A stretch of 64,000 nucleotides of DNA from Nibribacter ruber (GCF_009913235.1 NZ_CP047897.1:2479001-2543000); one strand, 5' to 3'; shown: positions 50,847-58,455, numbered from the stretch's first letter. Notes: generated by a model from the sequence alone, not told the origin. Numbers and translations are program-made.

Positions 50847-51316
50847 GAAAGATTAGAAATATGTTCGATTTTCTGGCCCTGCTGTTTGGCGTGAGAACCA
50901 GAAACAACTTTGAAGGCCGAAGAGGCTTTTGGGCCAGCTTTACCCGCACCCTAGGCCCGGTCATCAGGCTGTCCATGATAGTGCTGGTAGGCGGCTTTGT
51001 ACTGATGCTACTAGTCTATGCATTGACTTACAACATGGTCAAAGAACGCAACACCGCCTTGAAATTAAATCGCCTGAGCGGACAGATTGCGCAGTATTAT
51101 CAAACGCGGGCTATGCTTCCGGCGCACTTGAATGAGGTGGTAGCCAATGACCCGATGATTAGAAACAACACTTTTGACAGCTGGGGAAACCGAGTGGTGT
51201 ATCAACCTCTACTACCCAACCAAGGTTTTAAACTGACATCGGCGGGCAAGGACAGAAAGATCAACACGGATGATGACATTGAACGGCTGGTCACCCAGGC
51301 ACCGGCGGTCAATTAA
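50843..51316 (+). CDS. GspG-like membrane protein embedded in the nuo operon
   Basis: 157 aa. The ATG at 50843 overlaps the nuoC stop as ATGA. One TM helix at about residues 35-58 (LSMIVLVGGFVLMLLVYALT) is followed by a short helix (LKLNRLSGQIAQYYQTRAML) and a C-terminal part with FDSWGNRVVYQPLLPNQGFK, LTSAGKDRKINTDDDIERL. That D/S-WG-N-x-x-x-Y ... S-G-x-D-x-x-x-x-T-x-D-D-I pattern is the C-terminal calcium-binding signature of type II secretion major pseudopilins (GspG). The N-terminus lacks the prepilin cleavage site, so it is probably a tail-anchored relative rather than a pilin. It sits between nuoC and nuoD, where no complex I subunit is known. Confidence 0.75.
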   Translation: MRKIRNMFDFLALLFGVRTRNNFEGRRGFWASFTRTLGPVIRLSMIVLVGGFVLMLLVYALTYNMVKERNTALKLNRLSGQIAQYYQTRAMLPAHLNEVVANDPMIRNNTFDSWGNRVVYQPLLPNQGFKLTSAGKDRKINTDDDIERLVTQAPAVN

Positions 51317-51323
51317 CCACTTC

Positions 51324-51361
51324 CGTTTTTGCCCTGTTTTCCAGAAATTAGCCTAAAAACG
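51324..51361. repeat. 38-bp palindrome family copy inside the nuo operon
   Basis: Arms CGTTTTTGCCCTGTTTTC and GAAATTAGCCTAAAAACG, centre CA; ends 11 bp before the nuoD start. Confidence 0.88.
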
Positions 51362-51372
51362 AATTATATCTT

Positions 51373-52578
51373 TTGGCCACCACGCGCTACACAGAGTACC
51401 TGCTCCAATCTGAACCCAACAAGTTTGACGTAGACAGCCTGCAACACGGCGAACTGCTCTTGAACATGGGTCCGCAACACCCGGCCACGCACGGAGTTCT
51501 GCGGCTGGAGGTGGTGACAGACGGCGAGCTGGTGGTAGACGTGGTGCCGCACATTGGGTACCTGCACCGTTGTTTTGAGAAGCACGCCGAGGCCCTGACT
51601 TATCAGCAGTCCATCCCGTACGTGGACCGCATGGACTACCTGGCCGCCATGAATTCTGAGCACGTATGGTGCATGGCCGTGGAAAAGATGCTGGGCCTAG
51701 ACGGGCAGCTGCCCAAGCGCGTGGAATACATACGCGTGCTAGTGGCCGAGCTCAACCGCATTGCCTCCCATTTTCTGGCTATTGGCACCTACGCCATTGA
51801 CATTGGGGCCTTCACGCCGTTTCTGTGGCTCCTGCGGGACCGTGAGCACATTCAGCGTCTGCTGGAGTGGGTGACGGGCGCGCGCATGCTCTACAACTAC
51901 ATCTGGGTGGGTGGTTTGTACTATGACCTGCCCGTGGGCTTTGAACAGCGCTGCCGCGAATTCATCCAGTACCTCCTGCCCAAGCTCACCGAACTGGACA
52001 CGCTCCTGCTTCAGAATAAAATCTTCATTGACCGAACCGCCAACGTGGGTACTTTGCCCTTAGACGTGGCCATCAATTACGGATGCTCGGGCCCTATGCT
52101 ACGCGGCTCGGGGCTTCGGTTTGATTTGCGCCGGGTGGATGGCTATTCAGTCTATACAGAGTTGGACTTTGATATTCCTATTGGGCAGGGCTTGGCTGGC
52201 GCCGTGGGCGATTGCTGGGATAGAAACTACGTGCGCGCACAGGAGTGCCATGAGAGCATCAAAATCATTTCGCAGTGCCTGGACAAACTGGAAGGCGACC
52301 ACAAGCGCACCCCAGACTTCGACCCGCAGGCCATGTGCCCCAAAAAGATACGCCCCACGGCGCAGGACTTCTATTTCAGGGCAGAAACACCACGCGGCGA
52401 ACTAGGCTACTTCTTTAGAACCACAGGCCGCACCGATGTGCCGTTCCGGTGCAAAGGCCGCTCGCCGTGTTTTTCCAATTTATCAGTCTTGCCTGAAATC
52501 AGCAAAGGTTGTATGGTCTCTGACCTCGTTGCCATTGTAGGCTCGGTGGACATTGTCTTGGGTGAGCTGGATAGGTAG
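51373..52578 (+). CDS. nuoD: NADH-quinone oxidoreductase subunit D
   Basis: 401 aa, start TTG 11 bp after a 38-bp palindrome; no in-frame ATG lies before MGPQHPATHGVLRLEVV, which is too far inside. Family marks: HPATHGVLRLEVVTDGELVV, PHIGYLHRCFEKHAE, YVDRMDYLAAMN and the C-terminal VGSVDIVLGELDR. NuoD lines the quinone cavity with NuoB. The remaining nuo genes (E to N) do not follow, so the complex I genes are split in this genome. Confidence 0.95.
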   Translation: MATTRYTEYLLQSEPNKFDVDSLQHGELLLNMGPQHPATHGVLRLEVVTDGELVVDVVPHIGYLHRCFEKHAEALTYQQSIPYVDRMDYLAAMNSEHVWCMAVEKMLGLDGQLPKRVEYIRVLVAELNRIASHFLAIGTYAIDIGAFTPFLWLLRDREHIQRLLEWVTGARMLYNYIWVGGLYYDLPVGFEQRCREFIQYLLPKLTELDTLLLQNKIFIDRTANVGTLPLDVAINYGCSGPMLRGSGLRFDLRRVDGYSVYTELDFDIPIGQGLAGAVGDCWDRNYVRAQECHESIKIISQCLDKLEGDHKRTPDFDPQAMCPKKIRPTAQDFYFRAETPRGELGYFFRTTGRTDVPFRCKGRSPCFSNLSVLPEISKGCMVSDLVAIVGSVDIVLGELDR

Positions 52579-52630
52579 TAAGTGGCTTTCCTTTTTTAAT
52601 TCTGTTTAGCAAATAGTTGGGGTTAATATT

Positions 52631-53044
52631 ATGAGAAAAACTCTATCGACATTGGGATTTTTATGGATTGCGATTTGTCATGCTACACCTCTACAGGACA
52701 GTATCAAAATTGGCAAGTTTACTTACAAAACCAAAAAGGCTAAAGTCTTTTTAAAAGATGAATCATACCATTGCAATTGGTTCTCCTTGTATTCTCAAAA
52801 TGGTGAGCACCAAGCAGGTCTTATAATAGAAGCCAAGCGGAATGACACGCTTTTTGTGAGTGGAACTTACCAGATTGAATCAAACAATTTTATCGCTAAA
52901 AACTACTATCATTTTAGACATAGCCACGAACCCGATTCTTCAGTAAAAACTTTTGTACAGAACAGCAAAGGAAAGCTAGAACTTCGCTCATTCATTGAGT
53001 TTACAGATGGAGTAAAAAATGCAATCAAATTGCCTAATCATTAG
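52631..53044 (+). CDS. AT-rich secreted protein of unknown function
   Basis: 137 aa. A short signal peptide (TLSTLGFLWIAICHA) is likely. The mature part is lysine-rich, beta-like (KIGKFTYKTKKAKVFLKDES) and not recognised. Base composition is clearly AT-richer than the nuo genes. It starts 53 bp after nuoD and is flanked on both sides by the heptamer GTTTAGC (52604-52610 and 53132-53138). Confidence 0.6.
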   Translation: MRKTLSTLGFLWIAICHATPLQDSIKIGKFTYKTKKAKVFLKDESYHCNWFSLYSQNGEHQAGLIIEAKRNDTLFVSGTYQIESNNFIAKNYYHFRHSHEPDSSVKTFVQNSKGKLELRSFIEFTDGVKNAIKLPNH

Positions 53045-53091
53045 CGCCATTAAAATACGACAGGTAACCTACAGAAAAATACTACCGCTAA

Positions 53092-53138
53092 CGAGAGCTA
53101 AACGACATCTCGGCCAACGGCTGTCGTCACCGTTTAGC
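53092..53138. other. hairpin with attC-like ends between two AT-rich genes
   Basis: GCTAAACG (53097-53104) pairs with CGTTTAGC (53131-53138); inner ACA pairs with TGT, and CGAGA (53092-53096) with TCTCG (53108-53112) as an alternative. A second GTTTAGC at 52604-52610 flanks the gene at 52631 on its other side. Integron attC sites have such inverted ends, but this one is shorter (about 42 bp) and the heptamer departs from GTTRRRY, so the match is only suggestive. Confidence 0.35.
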
Positions 53139-53163
53139 CTTACCACTTTGCCACATGTAAAGT

Positions 53164-53685
53164 ATGAAAAAACCTATCCTAATCTTCTTACTACTCCTCG
53201 CTCCATTAGTAAACTTTGGGAGGCAAGGCGCTGGAGAAAAACTTAATAAAGAACTAATATGCCAACAGCTTGAGGCTGCATTAATGCACCTAAAAAGTAA
53301 TACTATACTTAAAGGATTTGAATTAAAGTTTGACAACCGGATTAGGGATGGCTGGGGTTATGGCTCGTTCGCCACCTTATATACAGCAAAAAAACTTAAG
53401 GTAACGCCAGAAGAACTTTGGAATCAAGACAAGAGCAAGATTGGAGAGATATTCAACTCGTTTGAAGACAAACCCTTTAAGTCTGGTTCCAAAATGAATT
53501 TGGATTGTCTATCTAAATCCCGTTGTGCAAATACGGTTATCTCTAAAATAGATAGTGATACCATGCTGTTCTATGTGACTACTAACAGGCTTGGAGAGGA
53601 AGGTTCATCAGGAGTGATTCTTTTATTTTGCTTTGATGAATCAAATAATATTGAATCGTTTCATAAGACCTCTTGGATAAGCTAA
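53164..53685 (+). CDS. AT-rich secreted protein of unknown function
   Basis: 173 aa. Signal peptide MKKPILIFLLLLAPLVNF. The mature part has two cysteine-rich spots (LDCLSKSRCANTV) and no motif I recognise. AT-rich, with TTT/AAA codons, like its upstream neighbour. Together they may be one small inserted island behind nuoD; a hairpin of GCTAAACG/CGTTTAGC lies between the two. Confidence 0.6.
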   Translation: MKKPILIFLLLLAPLVNFGRQGAGEKLNKELICQQLEAALMHLKSNTILKGFELKFDNRIRDGWGYGSFATLYTAKKLKVTPEELWNQDKSKIGEIFNSFEDKPFKSGSKMNLDCLSKSRCANTVISKIDSDTMLFYVTTNRLGEEGSSGVILLFCFDESNNIESFHKTSWIS

Positions 53686-53798
53686 AGGAAACGCTTGTTA
53701 CAACATTATCTATACTTCAGCCTTCAGTCTTACCCGTTAGATAGCATAGTCCAATTGAAAATCACCTGTCTATTTGTGACGATGTAAAGAATGCTTTC

Positions 53799-53836
53799 TG
53801 TTTTCCTTCTATTTTCTAAGAAACAGGCCAAAAACG
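53799..53836. repeat. 38-bp palindrome family, degenerate copy
   Basis: Right arm GAAACAGGCCAAAAACG good; left arm (TGTTTTCCTTCTATTTTC) worn. Before the PAP2 gene. Confidence 0.65.
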
Positions 53837-53924
53837 ATTCTAGTCCATTCTGATTCAGTAACTTGCACCCCGCTAAAACAAAATTGAGTTTACTTTTGTG
53901 AATTCTCATGGTGGCTTTTGCGTT

Positions 53925-54761
53925 ATGTCCCTATTTCACCCAAATTTTAACCGTTTGAATCTTAGAAAGTATGTTGCGGTGCCCTTGGTGTGGCTTTCTC
54001 TGCTAGGAGGAGTACAGGCCCAAACCACACCAGAGGTAGTAGAAGTTATTGCGTCCGTCGCAGAAAGACTACCCGCCGCCCAGGCAGACTCCATCCTGAA
54101 GGCCCAGCACAAACAAAGCAACAGGCAGTTCTTGAAAAATGCGGTGTTGCCCTCAGCTGTTTTAATAGCCGCCGGCATCTATACCATCAAAGACAACGGC
54201 TTTTACAGCAGCTATGACGCCAAGCAGGACGCCCGTACAGAGTTTCCGCACTTCAGCACCAAGATAGACGACTACATTTTCTTCGTGCCGATGGTGGGCT
54301 TGTACGGCTTCAACTTATTTTCTTCCCAGAACAAGCATGACATCCGCCGACAGACGGGCCTGCTTCTGGCATCTGGCGCCTTGGCCACGGCCATCATCTA
54401 CCCTACCAAAATACTGTCGGGGCAGGAGCGGCCCAACGGTCTTCCCAGAGCATTTCCCTCTGGGCATACGGCCTACGCGTTTACCATTGCCACCATCGCA
54501 GACAAGGAGTTCAGAGACAAAAGCCCCTGGATCAGCGTGGGCGCCTACACCATTGCCAGCGCCACGGGCGTGATGCGGGTCTTAAACAATGAGCACTGGA
54601 TGTCTGATGTACTGGCCGGCGCCGGCATTGGAATCTTATCTGTAAATACCGTGTACTGGCTGCATGACAAGTTTGCCCGCAACAAAGGCCTGAACGCCCG
54701 CATGGCGCCTACCATTTTGCCCAACGGCCAACTGGGCATGGGACTGGCGGTGAAATTTTAA
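53925..54761 (+). CDS. PAP2-family phosphatase
   Basis: 278 aa from the ATG giving MSLFHPNFNRLNLRKYV; an upstream GTG adds nine codons. The N-terminus has a signal or first membrane segment (LVWLSLLGGVQAQTT). PAP2 motifs: KILSGQERPNG (K-x6-RP), PSGHTAYAF and TGVMRVLNNEHWMSDVLAG (R-x5-H-x3-D). Members dephosphorylate lipid phosphates such as phosphatidate, undecaprenyl diphosphate or lipid A at the inner membrane surface. Here a lipid carrier role is likely but not shown. The stop codon is followed at once by a period-7 tract. Confidence 0.87.
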   Translation: MSLFHPNFNRLNLRKYVAVPLVWLSLLGGVQAQTTPEVVEVIASVAERLPAAQADSILKAQHKQSNRQFLKNAVLPSAVLIAAGIYTIKDNGFYSSYDAKQDARTEFPHFSTKIDDYIFFVPMVGLYGFNLFSSQNKHDIRRQTGLLLASGALATAIIYPTKILSGQERPNGLPRAFPSGHTAYAFTIATIADKEFRDKSPWISVGAYTIASATGVMRVLNNEHWMSDVLAGAGIGILSVNTVYWLHDKFARNKGLNARMAPTILPNGQLGMGLAVKF

Positions 54762-54802
54762 TTGATTGCTGATGGCTGATGGTTAGTTGCTGATGGTTGA
54801 AG
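54761..54802. repeat. period-7 tract abutting the PAP2 stop codon
   Basis: ATTGATT, GCTGATG, GCTGATG, GTTAGTT, GCTGATG, GTTGAAG; the first base is the last base of the stop codon. Confidence 0.85.
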
Positions 54803-54827
54803 GAGACGTTGGCAGAAGGTAAAAATC

Positions 54828-54865
54828 CGTTTTTGGGCTGTTTTGATGGAAACAGCCCAAAAACG
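54828..54865. repeat. 38-bp palindrome family copy, compensated and extended
   Basis: Arms CGTTTTTGGGCTGTTTTG and GGAAACAGCCCAAAAACG; pair 10-29 is G-C. Flanks AAAAATC and GATTTTT lengthen the stem to 54821-54872. Confidence 0.93.
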
Positions 54866-55201
54866 GATTTTTTGTTTTCAAGCGATGGCTGGTTATTCGG
54901 TTAGAGATTGTAAACGAATACTGGTTTTACATCCTGATACAGCACTCTTTCTCCTTCATGAAAGCAAGGTAGTTGCTGGGGATAACACAACAACAGCTGG
55001 ACACTAACAACAAGTGGAAAGGCAGGCGGCAAACAGGCAGGCAGAATGCCAACGTTCCTTGATAGATCGGCTTATGTCTGTGATTGAACACGCAAACCAG
55101 ACTGACCAATACACATACACCATTCTCACCTTCCACGGCAGCCTCAACACCTCGCTGGCAAGTACACGTACAATGCGTAACTAGCCGTTGATACCATTGC
55201 C

Positions 55202-55248
55202 ACGGTAATTGGTAATGAACAGCCAGCAACTAACAATCCACCAATTCT
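55202..55248. repeat. period-7 tract abutting the nnr start codon
   Basis: TAATTGG, TAATGAA, CAGCCAG, CAACTAA, CAATCCA, CCAATTC in phase; it holds CAGCAACTAAC, the inverse complement of part of the tract at 54761, and ends 2 bp before the nnr ATG. Confidence 0.75.
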
Positions 55249-55250
55249 CT

Positions 55251-56762
55251 ATGAAAATCCTTACCGCCGCCCAGACCAGAGAAGCAGATGCCTATACCAT
55301 TCAACAAGAGCCAGTTTCTTCTCTGGACTTGATGGAACGGGCAGCGGCGGCATTGGTGGCGTGGCTCAGGCAACGGTATTCTGCCCAGGTGCCGTTTGTC
55401 TTCTTCTGCGGTCCCGGCAACAACGGCGGCGACGGCCTGGCGGCGGCTAGGCTTCTCTTTCAGGCGGGGTATGAGGTGCAGGTGTTTTTGGTGGAGGAAG
55501 CTGGCCAGTGCAAATCTCAAGACTTTACACAGAACCTTCAGCGGCTTCCTTCAGAGATTTCTACCCATACGCTTCAGGCCGGCTTTGGCTTTCCTGAGAT
55601 GGAGTTTGGCGCCATTGTCGTAGACGCGCTCTTCGGGTCTGGGCTGTCCCGGCCTTTGCAAGGCGTGTATGCGCAGGTAGCGGAGGAGATTAATCAGGCA
55701 GGTGTCACCGTGGTGGCGGTAGATGTACCCTCGGGACTCTTCACAGATGCGCCCACGCCAGAAGACGCGGTTGTTGTGCAGGCTACCTATACGGTCACCT
55801 TTGAACGCCCTAAGCTGGCCTTTCTTCTGCCTAAATCAGGGGCGTGGGTAGGCGAATGGCACGCAGTCCCCATCGGGCTGCACCCAGAGTTCCTGCAACA
55901 GGTGGCCACGCCGTATCAACTGCTTACAAATGCTTACGTGAAAAGCCTGCTCAAGGCCCGGCAGAAATATGCGCACAAAGGCACATACGGGCACGCGCTG
56001 CTGATTGGCGGAAGCTATGGAAAGATGGGTGCCTTGGTTTTAGCGGCCAAAGCTGCCTTGCGCGCGGGAATAGGTTTGTTGACGGTGCAAATTCCGCAGG
56101 TGGGTTATTCTATTGTACAGACCGCCGTGCCAGAGGCCATGGCCCTAACAGATGCGCATGAGCTGCACTTTACCCGGTTCATGGGTCAGCCAGAGACGTA
56201 TGAGTGTATAGGCATAGGACCGGGCCTGGGCCAGGCCGAAGACACCCGGCTGGCGCTTGAAAACTTATTCCGGCAGCATTTGCCGCCTTTGGTCCTGGAC
56301 GCAGATGCCCTCAACCTTCTGGCCGCTGACCGAACCTTGCTCAGAACCCTCCCCCAGGACACCATTCTCACGCCCCACCTGAAGGAGTTTGAACGCTTGG
56401 CCGGTCCTGCCACAGATGATTTTCACCGGCTGCAGCTGCTACAAAGCTTTTGCCAGGAACACAGGTGCTATGTGGTTTTGAAGGGGGCGCACAGCTGCGT
56501 TGGCACTCCTACCGGCGATTTCTACTTCAACACCACCGGCAATCCGGGCATGGCCACCGGCGGCTCAGGAGACGTCTTAACGGGCATCTTGACCGCGTTG
56601 CGGGCGCAGGGACATAGTGCCTTAGAGACATGCTTATTGGGCGTGTATCTGCATGGCTTGGCCGGAGACCTGGCCGCGAAGGAAATGGGACAGGCTTCAT
56701 TGATTGCTTCAGACCTAACTACTTATCTGGGAAAGGCATTTCTAGCTTTGGAGGCTAGTTAA
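55251..56762 (+). CDS. nnr: bifunctional NAD(P)HX epimerase and ADP-dependent dehydratase
   Basis: 503 aa from MKILTAAQTREADAYTI, the usual start; an upstream in-frame TTG is inside a period-7 tract. The N-terminal YjeF_N domain has FCGPGNNGGDGLAAARLLFQ and VAVDVPSGLFTDAP; the C-terminal sugar-kinase-like domain has IGIGPGLGQAEDTRLAL, VLDADALNLL, ILTPHLKEFERL and GNPGMATGGSGDVLTGI. It repairs hydrated NADH and NADPH. Length is normal for the fused form. Confidence 0.95.
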   Translation: MKILTAAQTREADAYTIQQEPVSSLDLMERAAAALVAWLRQRYSAQVPFVFFCGPGNNGGDGLAAARLLFQAGYEVQVFLVEEAGQCKSQDFTQNLQRLPSEISTHTLQAGFGFPEMEFGAIVVDALFGSGLSRPLQGVYAQVAEEINQAGVTVVAVDVPSGLFTDAPTPEDAVVVQATYTVTFERPKLAFLLPKSGAWVGEWHAVPIGLHPEFLQQVATPYQLLTNAYVKSLLKARQKYAHKGTYGHALLIGGSYGKMGALVLAAKAALRAGIGLLTVQIPQVGYSIVQTAVPEAMALTDAHELHFTRFMGQPETYECIGIGPGLGQAEDTRLALENLFRQHLPPLVLDADALNLLAADRTLLRTLPQDTILTPHLKEFERLAGPATDDFHRLQLLQSFCQEHRCYVVLKGAHSCVGTPTGDFYFNTTGNPGMATGGSGDVLTGILTALRAQGHSALETCLLGVYLHGLAGDLAAKEMGQASLIASDLTTYLGKAFLALEAS

Positions 56763-56772
56763 ATAGAGAAGA

Positions 56773-56810
56773 CGTTTTTGGCTTGTTTTCCGGAAATCAG
56801 GCCAAAAACG
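56773..56810. repeat. 38-bp palindrome family copy
   Basis: Arms CGTTTTTGGCTTGTTTTC and GAAATCAGGCCAAAAACG, centre CG; convergent region after nnr. Confidence 0.9.
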
Positions 56811-56826
56811 AGGCTTTGGCAGATCA

Positions 56827-57675
56827 TCAGATAAAGAGCCAGACCAACAGAAACTGCAGGAGCATCATGCCGTCTGCCAAGATGAGGTAATAGTAATACG
56901 ACCTGCCTTCGCGGGCCTGCCACACCACCCAGGCGGCTCCTCCGGCTGAAAGTCCCAGCGCCAGCCGCACCTGCCAATTGATGCTGGCGGGGAGCAGGAT
57001 GGCAAAAAACAACAGCGAGAGCATGGCTAGTTGCTTGGTGCGCTTGATTCCCCATTTGCCCGGGAACGTGACGGTCTCTGTGAGCTTATCTTTGTTGATG
57101 TCCCGGATGTCAAAGACCAGCGTGAGCGCGAAGATGAACAGGAACCTACGCACAAACAGAATCAGGCTGTCTGTGGCAAAAAGGTCACGGCCGGCTTCCA
57201 TCTGGGGTAGCTGCACGGTAATGGCAGACCAGACATAGGCAATGAGAAACACTTTGAGAAAAGGAACATCGCGCAGCGGAATATACCCCTCGCGGTCTGG
57301 CAGCACGGGTATGGAGTACAGCCCCGCTACCACCATCAGGTGCAGCATGAACCAGAAGCTCAGCTCAAAGGCAGCCGTCCAGTAGAGCGCAAACACGCAT
57401 AGGACGCTGATGGCAGCCATGGCCATTAAGACCAGCTTGTTCTGTTGCACCCAGGCCATGCGGGGCGTAAGTGGCACGTCCTGGTTGAATTTATAGGGCA
57501 GCAGGCTGTCTGCGTTGTACACAAAAAGCGTGGCAAAGAAGGCCATCACGCCCAGCCTGAGGGAGATGGGCATACCGCTGAGCATATAGGTCTCCCATAC
57601 CAACGCTGCTGCGCAAACGGCAATGAACAGGTTGCTGAACAAGATAAAATCCAGGAGTTTCTGAAGTAAGCGCAT
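56827..57675 (-). CDS. UbiA-like prenyltransferase family membrane protein
   Basis: 282 aa from MRLLQKLLDFILFSNLFIAV; an upstream TTG would add 12 codons. About eight or nine TM helices. The first Asp-rich loop reads LFVYNADSLLPYKFNQD and the second DIRDINKDKLTETVTFPGKW, both in the positions of the UbiA metal motifs but shortened. UbiA proteins join prenyl chains to aromatic acceptors; the weak motifs leave substrate and activity open. Not co-transcribed with a quinone gene here. Confidence 0.7.
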   Translation of the reverse strand: MRLLQKLLDFILFSNLFIAVCAAALVWETYMLSGMPISLRLGVMAFFATLFVYNADSLLPYKFNQDVPLTPRMAWVQQNKLVLMAMAAISVLCVFALYWTAAFELSFWFMLHLMVVAGLYSIPVLPDREGYIPLRDVPFLKVFLIAYVWSAITVQLPQMEAGRDLFATDSLILFVRRFLFIFALTLVFDIRDINKDKLTETVTFPGKWGIKRTKQLAMLSLLFFAILLPASINWQVRLALGLSAGGAAWVVWQAREGRSYYYYLILADGMMLLQFLLVWLFI

Positions 57676-57758
57676 GGGTATGGACAAGACGATGCCGCCT
57701 TTGTTCAGCAAGATACGTTGCTGGTAAGAAACCTGATAACTTGTTCTTCAATCTCTCC

Positions 57759-57796
57759 TGTTTTTGGTCACTTTTTCTGAAAACAGCCTAAATACG
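57759..57796. repeat. 38-bp palindrome family copy
   Basis: Arms TGTTTTTGGTCACTTTTT and GAAAACAGCCTAAATACG; abuts the ppa terminator directly. Confidence 0.75.
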
Positions 57797-57832
57797 AAAG
57801 CGCCGCTCCCGTGACGGGGAGCGGCGCTTTTC
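57797..57832 (-). terminator. ppa terminator
   Basis: Stem AAAGCGCCGCTCCC / GGGAGCGGCGCTTT; starts at the very base after a 38-bp palindrome. Confidence 0.88.
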
Positions 57833-57846
57833 AGGTTCTTGAGCAA

Positions 57847-58407
57847 TTAGCCGTTGTTACGGAACGTCTCATCATAGAGCTTGATGCTGTCTTCAATGAT
57901 ACGGTAGGCATCCTCACGGCCCAGGAAGTTCTCCACCACCACTTGTTTGTTCTCCAGCTTCTTGTAGTCTTCAAAGAAACGCTGGATCTCCAGCAAGGTG
58001 TGCGGCGGTAACTCAGAGATGTCGTTGATGTGCTTCACAGACATGTCATTGGCAGCCACGGCGATGATCTTGTCATCTTCCTCGTCGTTGTCAATCATCT
58101 GCATCACGCCAATCACTTTGGCATCAATCATACACATAGGAACCACGTCAATGGAGCAAAGCACCAGAATGTCCAGAGGGTCTTTGTCGTCACAGTAGGT
58201 CTGCGGGATGAAACCGTAGTTGGCGGGGTAATGTACCGCTGAGAACAACACGCGGTCCAGTTTCAACAGGCCGCTTTCTTTGTCTAACTCGTATTTTGCT
58301 TTGGATCCCTTCGGGATTTCAATGATACCGGTTACTATGGCTGGCGCTTGATCGCCGTATTCTACATCATGCCAAGGGTTGCTGGCGGTTTTAGAAGTTT
58401 CTAACAT
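57847..58407 (-). CDS. ppa: inorganic pyrophosphatase
   Basis: 186 aa. Family I pyrophosphatase: [40 protein letters not shown] (metal aspartates) and [19 protein letters not shown] with the final [20 protein letters not shown]. It hydrolyses the pyrophosphate made in biosynthesis. A strong GC-rich hairpin terminator follows at 57797, fused to a 38-bp palindrome. The pafA-like gene lies upstream on the same strand (48 bp). Confidence 0.97.
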   Translation of the reverse strand: MLETSKTASNPWHDVEYGDQAPAIVTGIIEIPKGSKAKYELDKESGLLKLDRVLFSAVHYPANYGFIPQTYCDDKDPLDILVLCSIDVVPMCMIDAKVIGVMQMIDNDEEDDKIIAVAANDMSVKHINDISELPPHTLLEIQRFFEDYKKLENKQVVVENFLGREDAYRIIEDSIKLYDETFRNNG

Positions 58408-58455
58408 ACGTACTTTAAATTCTAAGCTATTTTAATCGTCATCGGCAGAAACAAA

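Larger units (their letters stand above)
54762..55250. other. intergenic region between PAP2 and nnr
   Basis: Bounded by two period-7 tracts in opposite orientation that touch the stop and start codons; one 38-bp palindrome near the left end; about 330 bp in between where I see no gene or signal. Confidence 0.7.
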
